A DNA stretch of 64,000 nucleotides from Bacillus sonorensis NBRC 101234 = KCTC 13918 (GCF_001592005.1 NZ_BCVZ01000001.1:372001-436000); one strand, 5' to 3'. Shown: positions 43,456-52,461, counted from the first letter of the stretch. The notes: generated by a model from the sequence alone, not told the origin. Made by a program: numbers and translations.

Positions 43456-44754
43456 CTAGTTTGCCTTATCGATGGCTGATTGCATTTCTTTTGCACGCGT
43501 ATCCAGAACCGATTGAATATCCTGATGCTGATCAAAGAAGCTGATGTCATCGATCGCTTGCTGAAATGCGCGCGTCACCTGTGGATATGCCGGTGTCACC
43601 GGTCGTGCATGCCCCGTTTCTTTCAGCTGCTGCAAGAAGACATTCATTTCAGCTGAGAATTCTTTTGCCAGCACTTTCTCTGATGAATAGCGCACAGGCA
43701 GCGCGGCGATCGAACGGCTCAATTCCAGGTTGGATTCCTTGTTTGTCATCCAATCGACCAATTTTGCCGCCCATTCCTTGTTTTCAGACGTCTGTGTCAT
43801 GGCGAACTGCCAGCTTCCTGAAGGGGACACAAGCTTTTTTGTTTTTGGCGAAACAGGATACGGCATCACACCATAATCGACATTAGGAAAATTTGTTTTC
43901 ATGTCGGTTACCGTCCAGACACCGCTCATTTTCATTGGATATTTTTCTGTTTCAAACGCCTGCTTAACCGGAGCCCGGGTCGTGTAACCCTCTTTCAGCA
44001 TTGTTTGAATAAATGTCATCGCTTCAACGGTCAGTTTGTCGTTAAAAACACCCTCAGCTTTCTTGCCATCTTTTGAAAGGACATCGCCGCCAGCCGACCA
44101 AACAAATGGCAAAAGCGCATAGGTCAGCATTTCGTCTTTTGACTGCAACTGCATATCGATGGCCGGTTTGTCATATTTATTTTTCAGCTTTTTGCAAAGC
44201 TCAAGGAATTCGTCCCACGTCCATGGATTCTCAACCGTTGGCAGCGTTTTCAAGTCAACGCCGGCGTCCTTCAGCATTTTTTTGTTATAGTAAATACCGA
44301 CCGATGATTCGCTGACGCCGATCGCATACAGTTTCCCCTGGTAGGTTCCCTGTTGCTTAATGCTCGGCAATAAATCATCCTGGTCTTTGATATACTCATC
44401 CAATGGCGCAATAACGCCGGATTTCGCATAAGCCGCCGTGTTCGGTCCGTCTAAAGTGATCACATCCGGCAGGGTGTTCGTTGTCAGCGCCGCGTTCACT
44501 TTGTCTTCATATCCGCCGCCGTTTCCGCTTCTGGGGATGAAATCAATTTTGGCCTCGACGTTTTCAGAGGCATACTTTTTATTAAAAGCGTCCACCCGCT
44601 TTTGATAGACCTTTCCTTCTTCACTATCATCAGATACGTGCACCCACACCGTAAGCGTTTTCCCATCTTGGCCATTTGCACCTTTGCTATTGCTGCAGCC
44701 CAACATCGCAAACACCAGCAACAACGAAAAAACTCCGAAGAGCCACCTTTTCAT
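43456..44754 (-). CDS. Sugar-binding lipoprotein of ABC importer
   Basis: 432 residues from ATG 44754 (GGGGGGAAG eight bases upstream; the frame is open 12 codons further). The lipoprotein signal ends FAMLGC, with the cysteine at about residue 20. The rest is a family 1 extracellular solute-binding protein (two lobes, VITLDGPNTAAYAKSGVIAPLDEYI). As first gene it sits behind the cre and LacI-type operators. Confidence 0.9.
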   Translation of the reverse strand: MKRWLFGVFSLLLVFAMLGCSNSKGANGQDGKTLTVWVHVSDDSEEGKVYQKRVDAFNKKYASENVEAKIDFIPRSGNGGGYEDKVNAALTTNTLPDVITLDGPNTAAYAKSGVIAPLDEYIKDQDDLLPSIKQQGTYQGKLYAIGVSESSVGIYYNKKMLKDAGVDLKTLPTVENPWTWDEFLELCKKLKNKYDKPAIDMQLQSKDEMLTYALLPFVWSAGGDVLSKDGKKAEGVFNDKLTVEAMTFIQTMLKEGYTTRAPVKQAFETEKYPMKMSGVWTVTDMKTNFPNVDYGVMPYPVSPKTKKLVSPSGSWQFAMTQTSENKEWAAKLVDWMTNKESNLELSRSIAALPVRYSSEKVLAKEFSAEMNVFLQQLKETGHARPVTPAYPQVTRAFQQAIDDISFFDQHQDIQSVLDTRAKEMQSAIDKAN

Positions 44755-44791
44755 CTTTGTCACTTCCCCCCATTTTTCATAAATCAACAAA

Positions 44792-44805
44792 TAAAAGCGC
44801 TTTCA
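44792..44805 (-). promoter_or_regulatory. cre site before the beta-fructoside operon
   Basis: Minus-strand TGAAAGCGCTTTTA matches the cre consensus except at one position in the right arm. It lies 38 bases before the lipoprotein gene, downstream of the promoter region, so CcpA would act as a roadblock. Confidence 0.7.
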
Positions 44806-44814
44806 AGTGAATTG

Positions 44815-44851
44815 TATGTCAACCGGTTTCATATGTCAACCGGTTGACATA
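44815..44851. promoter_or_regulatory. Tandem LacI-family operators
   Basis: A perfect 20-base palindrome TATGTCAACCGGTTGACATA (44832-44851) is preceded by a second copy at 44815-44834 whose right half is degenerate (GGTTTCATAT). The centres are 17 bases apart, nearly two helical turns. A CG-centred AACCGGTT core is typical of LacI/GalR-type sites. The divergent LacI-family gene 137 bases away is the obvious binder. Confidence 0.8.
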
Positions 44852-44988
44852 TTTTTTCCCCAATTATTCATCCCGGTACATTTCTCATAATCGTGGCATT
44901 TTCTTGCACATATCGGCCCGATTCTCTAAAATAAGTGCGTGACGAGAATTGTAAGCCATTTCAGTAAAAATAGCAGGGGGAAAAGGGA

Positions 44989-45963
44989 ATGAAGCCTAGC
45001 ATTCACGACGTTGCAAAAAAAGCGGGAGTTTCACCAACAACCGTATCGCGGGTATTAAATAACCGCGGCTATATTAGTGAAAAAACAAAAGAAAAAGTCT
45101 ATAAAGCGATGGAAGAAATCAATTACTTTCCAAACGATTTGGCCCGCTCTTTATTTCGTAAACGAACTCATTTAATAGGGCTCATCATCCCTAACTCCAG
45201 CAACCCGTTTTTCGGCGAACTGGCCTTTCATATTGAGAGCATCTGCGCTGCCATGGGCTACAAACTGCTGCTTTGCAACAGCTTAAACCGCAAAGACAAA
45301 GAAGAAAAATACTTGGAAATGCTGATGCGAAATCAAGTGGACGGCGTCATCGCCGTGACTTACAACAGGGGAATTTTAAATTATCATCGGCAAAACCTGC
45401 CGATTGTCGCCATCGACCATTACTTGTCGGAAACGATTCCCGTCATCGGCTCCGATAACTATGACGGAGGAAGAAAAGCGACAGAACTGTTAATTGCAAA
45501 AGGCTGCCGGCACATCATCCATATCAACGGACCAATTGAGCTGAAAACACCGGCAAATCTTAGAAGAAAAGCATATGAAGATGTGATGCGACAACACGGG
45601 AGACAGCCGATTACATATGAAGTTCCCTTTCATCAAAATTACCGGGAAATCATCTCAAAACTGTTTGATGAACAGCCTGCAGCTGACGGCATTTTTGCCA
45701 GCGATGACCTCATGGCCGCTACAGTCATCACCGAAGCAAAAAAACGCAGAAAAGACATTCCCGGGCAATTAAAGGTAATCGGCTACGACGGAACGGAAGC
45801 GGTTCAGTCCATCCTCCCGGAATTGACAACCATCCAGCAGCCGATCGAACTCATTTCCAAGACGGCCATCGAGATTTTGTCCAAAGCCATTGAAGGCGAA
45901 TTCGATGATTTGCCGCTGGAAACCTATTTGCCTGTTAAGGTTCTGGAAGGTGAAACCACTTAA
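44989..45963 (+). CDS. LacI-family regulator of the beta-fructoside operon
   Basis: The 324-residue protein has the LacI HTH and hinge (IHDVAKKAGVSPTTVSRVLNNRGYISEKTKEKVYKAM...) and a periplasmic-binding-protein-like sensor domain (LIGLIIPNSSNPFF...ASDDLMAATV...VIGYDG). Ribosome site AGGGGGAAAAGGG. Divergent from the sugar operon with two palindromic operators in between, it resembles ScrR/CscR-type repressors. The inducer is presumably sucrose, fructose or a fructan product. Confidence 0.88.
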   Translation: MKPSIHDVAKKAGVSPTTVSRVLNNRGYISEKTKEKVYKAMEEINYFPNDLARSLFRKRTHLIGLIIPNSSNPFFGELAFHIESICAAMGYKLLLCNSLNRKDKEEKYLEMLMRNQVDGVIAVTYNRGILNYHRQNLPIVAIDHYLSETIPVIGSDNYDGGRKATELLIAKGCRHIIHINGPIELKTPANLRRKAYEDVMRQHGRQPITYEVPFHQNYREIISKLFDEQPAADGIFASDDLMAATVITEAKKRRKDIPGQLKVIGYDGTEAVQSILPELTTIQQPIELISKTAIEILSKAIEGEFDDLPLETYLPVKVLEGETT

Positions 45964-46136
45964 TATTCACATCATGTTACGGAGAGATTTGCAGCCTTCA
46001 TCTCTCCTGTACCCCCCTCTGACTTTTGTAAAAATAAGATAAATTTTAACTTTTATTTCTAGACAAACCACCCTCTGTGTGATAATGTATAGTACAAGTT
46101 TTCAAAATATTCTATCTTTGTGTGGAGGTGCCATAA

Positions 46137-46667
46137 TTGGAAATGAGCAAAGTTCTGCCTGAATCGCTTACTTCCCTTGTGAAAGAGATGCTGACCAAAA
46201 CGGATGGTTCAACAACCAAGGCAATCGAAACATTGATAGGCGGCAAGGTTGATATTGAAGTTTTCCGGCAGGCCTATGTCGATTACGATCATCTGTCCGC
46301 TGAGGAAGCAAAGCTGTTTCAGCCTGATGATAAGATTTTATTCAGGACCTCCTCATTGAAACGGGGCGATGATTATTTGTCATTTAATTATGTCTATGTC
46401 AAAACAAATGCATTGCCGCCAGCCGTTAAACGATATCTGAAAGAAGAACGGCTCCCCATCGGCAAAATCATTTCCGAACTGGAGTCAAGGCGTGAAATCT
46501 TCAGCACCGGTAAGTCCCTTGGCAAACACTTTACACACCTTGTGCCTGTTTCAACAGACAGGGAATACGTTTTTAAGCGATACCAGATCATCAGCGGACA
46601 GCAGTGCATCTTCCACGTCTCCGAACTGTTTGATTTAGAAAAAATCTGCAGACTGACAGCGGGCTGA
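46137..46667 (+). CDS. Chorismate-lyase-like (DUF98/UTRA fold) protein
   Basis: 176 residues from TTG 46137 (GGAGGTG six bases upstream); ATG two codons later is a poorer fit by spacing. The stretch SSLKRGDDYLSFNYVYVKTNALPPAVKRYLKEERLPIG, followed by SRREI, matches the UbiC/DUF98 fold pattern (a small alpha/beta domain shared by chorismate pyruvate-lyases and UTRA ligand domains). Bacillus makes menaquinone and has no need of UbiC, so the role is open. It is a single gene. Confidence 0.6.
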   Translation: MEMSKVLPESLTSLVKEMLTKTDGSTTKAIETLIGGKVDIEVFRQAYVDYDHLSAEEAKLFQPDDKILFRTSSLKRGDDYLSFNYVYVKTNALPPAVKRYLKEERLPIGKIISELESRREIFSTGKSLGKHFTHLVPVSTDREYVFKRYQIISGQQCIFHVSELFDLEKICRLTAG

Positions 46668-46733
46668 ATCATGCCCGTCAGTTACCGTTTTATGAAAGGG
46701 CTTCCAAAAACTCCTCATTCCTTCTCTCCTCAA

Positions 46734-46760
46734 AACAAAAACCCCTGCGAAACAGGGGCT
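46734..46760 (-). terminator. Terminator after the RsiV-like gene
   Basis: CCCCTG/CAGGGG hairpin with a short CGAAA loop, followed on the minus strand by GTTTTTGTTTT. Confidence 0.7.
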
Positions 46761-46765
46761 GTCAT

Positions 46766-47452
46766 TTATTGATACACCGTTTTCGGAACGGCAACAACCG
46801 GGGTTCCGGCGACATAAGGTGCGACGTCATATTGCTGGAACACGATCGCAATCCCGTCTTTTGTAAAGTGGAATGCCGTGTTTTGAAGAAGGACGATGTC
46901 TTTTTTCTTCACATCCGGGAAAAACGTGTCCTGATGCTTTTGAATGTATTTGTAAATGTATGTTCTCGTTTTATCGATTTTTGATTTTTTGTTTAATACG
47001 TCTGTCAGATAGACGCGTTTTTTTGATTTTAAATCGTAGTTGAACGAGCGGACGGCTGTATTGCCGTGCGCCCCGCCGGAGTACACGTAGTTTTTCGTCA
47101 GGATGCTGATCTTTTCGCCGGTCAGATATTTGACGTCAAAAGACGTTTGGTATGCCGTTTGGTACCCGTGCTGTTGGCCGTCTTTTTTGTTTTTCAGATA
47201 GTCTTTGTAGGATTGGTCAATATAGTTTTTAAAGTCTTTGTTGATTTTGTTTTGCAGAGATCTGCTGCCAACGTTTTTAACCTGCGGGTACTTCAATTCC
47301 TTTACGTTTTTGTATGTATGGCTCGTCACCACCGGTTTTGTCCCGTTCGCCGCTTGAGCCGAAGGAATCGCCGCTCCGCTGTACAATATCAGCATTAATA
47401 GCCCTGAGAGCATGATCGCCGCTGCTTTGAAAAACGGTTTGCTGTTCATCAT
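46766..47452 (-). CDS. Secreted DUF4163/DUF3298 (RsiV-like) protein
   Basis: The 228-residue protein has a signal peptide (cleavage near AQAANG, residue 35). Its body matches the outer domain of RsiV: YKNVKELKYPQVKNVGSR, then NYVYSGGAHGNTAVRSFNYDLKSKKRVYLTDV. There is no cytoplasmic sigma-binding part, so it is not an anti-sigma factor. RsiV uses this domain to bind lysozyme, so a free secreted copy might act as a decoy or wall protein; that is speculation. Confidence 0.78.
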   Translation of the reverse strand: MMNSKPFFKAAAIMLSGLLMLILYSGAAIPSAQAANGTKPVVTSHTYKNVKELKYPQVKNVGSRSLQNKINKDFKNYIDQSYKDYLKNKKDGQQHGYQTAYQTSFDVKYLTGEKISILTKNYVYSGGAHGNTAVRSFNYDLKSKKRVYLTDVLNKKSKIDKTRTYIYKYIQKHQDTFFPDVKKKDIVLLQNTAFHFTKDGIAIVFQQYDVAPYVAGTPVVAVPKTVYQ

Positions 47453-47549
47453 ATGGCCTCCTTTTTCGTTTCATTGTTATATTACCCATTTTCAAAACGG
47501 GTACACATGTAAGACTGACAGCCCCGTGAAAAAGTTTTCGTTTCAATAA

Positions 47550-47582
47550 AAAAATTCGGTCTTAATTAAAATGAAACCGAAT
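47550..47582 (-). terminator. Hairpin with T run upstream of the RsiV-like gene
   Basis: On the minus strand ATTCGGTTT...AGACCGAAT is followed by TTTTTTTA. There is no minus-strand gene above it, so it may end an unannotated short transcript. Confidence 0.4.
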
Positions 47583-47718
47583 CTGCGAACGATTATTCCT
47601 CCTCAATTGTTCATTCATCACCTTCCTGATATTTCGGCAGGGTTTGTTTCAAAACGGCTGGACATAAGCTTGAGGAACTTGCATAAATCGCGTTCTTAGC
47701 GATAAATATCAAAACCCA

Positions 47719-47746
47719 TTGACATTTTCGCAAAAAGTATTAATAT
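47719..47746 (+). promoter_or_regulatory. SigA-type promoter of the S-box transcript
   Basis: TTGACA (47719-47724), 16 bases, TAATAT (47741-47746). It ends 35 bases before the first conserved riboswitch base. Confidence 0.75.
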
Positions 47747-47780
47747 TAAAATTATTATAAAAATCGCATAAAAAGGTTTT

Positions 47781-47936
47781 CCTTATCAAGAGTGGTGGAG
47801 GGACTGGCCCTGTGAAACCCGGCAACCGCTGTCTTTTTGACAGAATGGTGCTAATTCCTTAAGAGCACGGCTGTGCTCTTGAAGATAAGGAGGAGATTGT
47901 CTACCAAGCTCTTCCTTATCGGGAAGAGCTTTTTTA
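47781..47936 (+). ncRNA. SAM-I (S-box) riboswitch with terminator
   Basis: The leader carries the standard S-box blocks. The P1 arm is CCTTATC...GATAAGG. GAGTGGTGGAGGGACTGGCCC comes next without its first base, then TGAAACCCGGCAACC, then GGTGCTAATTCC. An intrinsic terminator follows (arms 47906-47915 and 47921-47930, then Ts). When SAM is bound the terminator forms and transcription stops. It controls the MetE-like gene that begins 27 bases later. Confidence 0.95.
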
Positions 47937-47962
47937 TGTTAATAAAGAAAGAGGGATGAAGC

Positions 47963-49093
47963 ATGTCACAATCAACCGATGTATTGCAGCAAACGCCAGG
48001 AAGAAAAATAGGACCGTTCAGGGCGGATCAGGTGGGCAGCCTGCTCAGGTCTGAGCCTGTTAAAAAAGCGCGCCTGCAAAAAGCAAACGGCGAAATTACC
48101 GCGGAACAATTGCGCGAAGTCGAAAACGAAGAGATCAAGCGCATTGTCGAAAAACAAAAAGAAATCGGCCTGAAAGCCGTAACGGACGGCGAATTCCGCC
48201 GCTCCTGGTGGCATTTCGATTTTCTCGAAGGTCTTGACGGTGTTGAAGGCTTTGTAGCAGACAAAGGAATTCAATTTCACAATGTCGTAACGAAACCGCG
48301 CGGCATTAAAGTAACCAGCAAAGTCGACTTTACAAACCATCCGATGCTGGAAGATTATCAATTTCTTCATAGTATTGCAGGGACGCATACGCCGAAAATG
48401 ACGATCCCGAGCCCGAATATGCTGTTTTTCAGAGGAAAGCTGGAAGAAAGTCCGTATGAGGATCTTGATGAGTTCCATCACGATGTGGCGCAGGCTTACA
48501 AAAAAGCGATCCGCGCGTTCTATGATGCCGGCTGCCGCTATTTGCAGCTTGATGATACGGCCTGGTCCGTATTTTTCTCAGAAAAGGGACATGAGCAAAT
48601 CAAGGCGTTCGGCCGCCAGCCTGATGAGCTGCGCCAATCCTTTGCCAATACGATCAACGAAGCAATCGAAGGACGTCCCGATGATTTGACTGTCACAATG
48701 CATATTTGCCGCGGAAACTTCCAGTCAACATGGGTGGCAGAAGGCGGATACGACGCTGCGGCTGAAACGATTTTCGACGGACTGAACCTTGACGGACTCT
48801 TCCTTGAATTCGATGACGAGCGCTCTGGCGGCTTCGAACCGCTTCGCTTCGTGAAACGGAAAGACCTGCAAATCGTCCTCGGTTTAATTACATCTAAATT
48901 CGGCGAGCTTGAAAACCCGGATGATATTAAGCGGCGCATTGAAGAGGCGTCCCGCTATGCCGATCTGAACCAGCTGTGCTTAAGCCCGCAGTGCGGCTTT
49001 GCTTCAACGGAAGAGGGCAACCTGCTGACCGAAGAACAGCAGTGGGAAAAACTGCGTCATGTGATCGAAATTGCCGAAGACGTTTGGAAATAA
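47963..49093 (+). CDS. yxjG: MetE C-terminal-like methionine synthase (YxjG/YxjH)
   Basis: The 376-residue protein corresponds to the C-terminal barrel of cobalamin-independent methionine synthase. Motifs are RADQVGSLLR, TDGEFRRSWW, QLDDTAW, TMHICRGN (zinc His) and CLSPQCGFAST (zinc Cys). B. subtilis has two such S-box-controlled genes, yxjG and yxjH, of about 377 residues; the symbol is chosen without being able to separate them. It probably makes methionine from homocysteine with a methyl donor other than the usual folate form. Monocistronic. Confidence 0.85.
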   Translation: MSQSTDVLQQTPGRKIGPFRADQVGSLLRSEPVKKARLQKANGEITAEQLREVENEEIKRIVEKQKEIGLKAVTDGEFRRSWWHFDFLEGLDGVEGFVADKGIQFHNVVTKPRGIKVTSKVDFTNHPMLEDYQFLHSIAGTHTPKMTIPSPNMLFFRGKLEESPYEDLDEFHHDVAQAYKKAIRAFYDAGCRYLQLDDTAWSVFFSEKGHEQIKAFGRQPDELRQSFANTINEAIEGRPDDLTVTMHICRGNFQSTWVAEGGYDAAAETIFDGLNLDGLFLEFDDERSGGFEPLRFVKRKDLQIVLGLITSKFGELENPDDIKRRIEEASRYADLNQLCLSPQCGFASTEEGNLLTEEQQWEKLRHVIEIAEDVWK

Positions 49094-49108
49094 ATAAGGA
49101 CATGTTTC

Positions 49109-49141
49109 AAGCCATACCTGATATCAGGTATGGCTTTTTTT
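49109..49141 (+). terminator. Terminator after the MetE-like gene
   Basis: Perfect 13-bp stem AGCCATACCTGAT with its complement, then a seven-T run. Confidence 0.9.
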
Positions 49142-49228
49142 ATGTCTTCTTTTAAAAATCCTTCTTGATTTGTTCATAGTTTGATCATATTTGGCTTCTA
49201 TAATGCTTGTTAGTGAGGTGATCGAATC

Positions 49229-51433
49229 ATGATAAAGAAAAGGAAAATTGATATATTCCTAGTTCTCATTCTCTTATTATCCGCAGCGCTCAACCTGTAC
49301 GGCATCTGGAACAGCGATACAGACAACGCCTACTACACAGCAGCCGTTACGAGTATGACGCAAAGCTTTCACAACTTCTTTTACGCTTCTTTTGATCCGG
49401 GAGGTTTTGTAACCGTCGATAAACCGCCGGTCGCACTATGGGTACAGACGCTTTTCGCGCTTGTGTTCGGCGTGCACGGCTGGAGCGTCGTGCTTCCCGA
49501 AGGAATTGCGGAAGTCATTTCCGTAGCACTGCTCTACTTCATTGTAAAACCTACTTTTGGAAAAACGGCAGCAAGAATTTCCGCACTCGTTATGGCGTGT
49601 ACACCGATTGCCGTCGCTGTCAGCCACACAAACAACGTCGACAGCATTCTCGTCCTTTGTTTGATGATTGCAACATGGATGCTGTTTAAAGCCGTCCGCA
49701 CAGGAAAAATATCGTGGCTGCTCGCATCCTTCTTCATGGTCGGCGTCGGCTTTAACGTCAAGATGCTGCAAGCATACATGGTGTTACCTGCATTTATGCT
49801 GTTTTATCTGATTGCAGCAAAGACGACGATTCGCAAAAAAATTGTGTCTCTGATTACATCGGTCATCGTTCTTGCGGCGGTTTCCGTATCATGGGCAGTC
49901 GTCGTTGACAGCCAGCCGGAAAGCTCGCGGCCTTATATCGGAAGCAGCCAGACGAACTCTGTCCTGGAGCTCGCCTTCGGCTACAACGGAGTCCAGCGTC
50001 TGACGGGACAGTCCGGAGCAGGCGGGGGCAAAGCGGCTTCCGATCAAACACAAAAGAAATCGAACCAAGAGCAGCAAAGCAGCACGGCTAGCAGCAGTTC
50101 ATCTTCCTCAAACGGACAGATGACTCCGCCAAGCGGCGGCGAGATGCCTTCAAGCGGACCGGGCGGCCAGCAAGGCGATGTTCAAAGCGGCGGCGGTCCC
50201 GGAGGCGGCCGAAACGGTGCAGGCTCATTCGGCACAGGCACACCGGGGCCGCTGAGATTGTTCCAATCTGAGCTTTCAGGTCAGGCAAGCTGGCTGATTC
50301 CGTTTGTACTGTTCGGGATTATCGCCTTACTGATCACAGGCCTTCGCGGTCAAAGAAAATTCAATGACACAACGTATGAAACGATTTTCTGGACGATGTG
50401 GCTATTGCCGGTCGCTGCATTCTTCAGTGTCGCCGGATTCTTCCACCATTACTATCTGATCATGCTGGCAGCACCGATTGCCGCATTGTCGGGTACGGGC
50501 TGGACGGCGCTCGTTCGCCTTTATCAAGAGGAAAGCGGCTGGAAAAAATGGCTGCTGCCAATCGGCATTTTGCTGGCAACAGCATTTGAATTATATATTC
50601 TGATTCCTTATATCAGCGACATCGGAATCACTTGGATCATCCTGGTCGGAGCTTTCGGAATCATTACAAGCTGTCTTCTCTTCTTTGTCAAAAAAGGAAA
50701 GCCATTCAGCTACTATGTATCGCTTGCCGCACTTCTCGGCATGCTGATCGGTCCATTCTGCTGGACAACGGCAACCCTCGCTGACGGGGTAAACGGCATG
50801 ATTCCGCAGGCAGGACCTCAATCAGCGCAATCATTTGGCGGGGGCGGCGGCAAGATGAACAATGGCAGCCGACCTCCCGGATTTGGCAGCCCAACAGTCC
50901 AAGACGGCCAAACAGGCAATCAGCCAAACAGCGGGAATAATAGGTCGACTGACTCCAGCTCTGATCAAAACAGCCAAAACCAGAACGGAGGCAGCTCAAG
51001 TAAGACTGATCAAGGCAGACCAAACGGCAGCCGGGGCGGCCCTGGAAGCGGCGAATCAGTCGACAAAGACCTCTTATCTTACCTTGAGAAGCACAATACT
51101 GGGGAAAAGTATTTGTTCGCGGTCTCTAACGCGAATTCCGCTTCCTCTTACATAATCAAAACAGGAAAAGCGGTTATGGCGATGGGCGGATTCTCCGGAA
51201 GCGATCCGATCCTGACCGTGGACAAACTCAAAAAGCTCGTCAAAAACGGAGAGGTTAAATACTTCATGATTGGCAATGGCAGAGGCCAAGACAACTCAGA
51301 CATCACCAACTGGATTAAAAAACACGGCACAGAGATTAAGAAAAGCGAGTACAGCAGCTCTTCTTCAGGTGACAGTTCACAATCGGGGGGACCTGGCGGA
51401 AATCAAACCCTTTATAAAGTGGAGCTAGATTGA
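49229..51433 (+). CDS. ykcB: Membrane glycosyltransferase YkcB (GT39/ArnT-like)
   Basis: The 734-residue protein has about 12 membrane helices in two blocks. The GT-C acidic motif is in the first outer loop (WNSDTDNAYYTAAVTSM), followed by DKPPVALWVQ. Two long low-complexity outer loops rich in Ser, Gly, Gln and Asn lie at about residues 256-340 and 526-610. They separate the helical core from a C-terminal outer alpha/beta domain (about 615-700). The tail is again Ser/Gly-rich. Members use a polyprenyl-phosphate sugar to modify a surface polymer. The next gene, ykcC, should supply that lipid-linked sugar. Confidence 0.88.
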   Translation: MIKKRKIDIFLVLILLLSAALNLYGIWNSDTDNAYYTAAVTSMTQSFHNFFYASFDPGGFVTVDKPPVALWVQTLFALVFGVHGWSVVLPEGIAEVISVALLYFIVKPTFGKTAARISALVMACTPIAVAVSHTNNVDSILVLCLMIATWMLFKAVRTGKISWLLASFFMVGVGFNVKMLQAYMVLPAFMLFYLIAAKTTIRKKIVSLITSVIVLAAVSVSWAVVVDSQPESSRPYIGSSQTNSVLELAFGYNGVQRLTGQSGAGGGKAASDQTQKKSNQEQQSSTASSSSSSSNGQMTPPSGGEMPSSGPGGQQGDVQSGGGPGGGRNGAGSFGTGTPGPLRLFQSELSGQASWLIPFVLFGIIALLITGLRGQRKFNDTTYETIFWTMWLLPVAAFFSVAGFFHHYYLIMLAAPIAALSGTGWTALVRLYQEESGWKKWLLPIGILLATAFELYILIPYISDIGITWIILVGAFGIITSCLLFFVKKGKPFSYYVSLAALLGMLIGPFCWTTATLADGVNGMIPQAGPQSAQSFGGGGGKMNNGSRPPGFGSPTVQDGQTGNQPNSGNNRSTDSSSDQNSQNQNGGSSSKTDQGRPNGSRGGPGSGESVDKDLLSYLEKHNTGEKYLFAVSNANSASSYIIKTGKAVMAMGGFSGSDPILTVDKLKKLVKNGEVKYFMIGNGRGQDNSDITNWIKKHGTEIKKSEYSSSSSGDSSQSGGPGGNQTLYKVELD

Positions 51434-51453
51434 TGAAAGGAAAGGTGATCAAT

Positions 51454-52431
51454 ATGAACAAACCAGTCACATTTTCAATTGTAGTCCCCGTCTACAATGA
51501 GGCGGAAGTACTCGACAACACCTATGAGAGACTGAAAAGCGTCATGGATTCAACAGGTGAAACGTATGAGCTGATATTTGTAAATGACGGCTCCAGCGAC
51601 GACAGCATTCATATGCTAAAGTCGCTGGCTCAGTCTGATCCAACTGTAAAGTGCATTAATTTCTCAAGAAACTTCGGCCATCAGATCGCGATTACGGCCG
51701 GTACGGACTATGCGGCCGGCAAGGCAATCGTGGTGATTGACGCCGATCTCCAGGACCCTCCTGAACTGATTTTGGACATGGCGGAAAAATGGCGGGAAGG
51801 CTATGACGTTGTCTATGCGGTTCGGACGAAGCGTGAAGGAGAAACATTTTTCAAAAAGCAGACAGCCTCCATGTTCTACCGGATACTGAGGCGGCTCACA
51901 GATGTCGATATCCCGGTAGATACGGGAGATTTCCGGCTCATGGACCGCAAAGTCGTCCATGAACTGAACAAGCTGAAAGAAAAAAATCCATTTGTGCGCG
52001 GGCTCGTCAGCTGGCTCGGATTCAAACAGACGGCCGTGTACTATGAACGCCACGAACGGCTCGCCGGCGAAACGAAGTACCCGCTGAAAAAGATGCTTAA
52101 GCTTTCGCTGGACGGGATTACATCGTTCTCCTTCCAGCCGTTAAAACTGGCAAGCTACTCCGGAATTGTGCTTTCAGCGATCGGTTTTATATACGCCTTT
52201 ATCGTCGTCTGTATGAAGCTGTTCACGACCAGCACCATCACGGGATGGTCATCGATGATTATTCTGCAATGCATGTTCAGCGGATTCATCCTGATCATTC
52301 TTGGGGCGGTGGGCGAGTATATCGGACGCATTTACGACGAAGTAAAAGACAGGCCGCTCTATATCATAGACGGAAAATACGGATTTGAAGAACAAAGACA
52401 AGCGGCTGCCCCGCAGCGGCACATCATGTAA
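51454..52431 (+). CDS. ykcC: Polyprenyl-phosphate glycosyltransferase YkcC (GT2)
   Basis: 325 residues from ATG 51454, behind the near-ideal AAGGTGATC. An upstream frame extension overlaps ykcB and is rejected. The GT2 domain shows VVPVYNEAEVLDNTYERL, then DADLQDPPEL, and a FRLMDRKVV region. Two C-terminal helices (about 232-310) anchor it. This DPM1/GtrB-type enzyme transfers a sugar from a nucleotide donor to undecaprenyl phosphate. Operon with ykcB and an epimerase-like gene. Confidence 0.88.
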   Translation: MNKPVTFSIVVPVYNEAEVLDNTYERLKSVMDSTGETYELIFVNDGSSDDSIHMLKSLAQSDPTVKCINFSRNFGHQIAITAGTDYAAGKAIVVIDADLQDPPELILDMAEKWREGYDVVYAVRTKREGETFFKKQTASMFYRILRRLTDVDIPVDTGDFRLMDRKVVHELNKLKEKNPFVRGLVSWLGFKQTAVYYERHERLAGETKYPLKKMLKLSLDGITSFSFQPLKLASYSGIVLSAIGFIYAFIVVCMKLFTTSTITGWSSMIILQCMFSGFILIILGAVGEYIGRIYDEVKDRPLYIIDGKYGFEEQRQAAAPQRHIM

Positions 52432-52461
52432 CAAACAGGAGATACAAAAGGAGAGATTCCG

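Noticed and set aside
45981..46007. Terminator after the LacI-family gene
   Set aside because: GGAGAGAT/ATCTCTCC forms a hairpin but there is no T run behind it.
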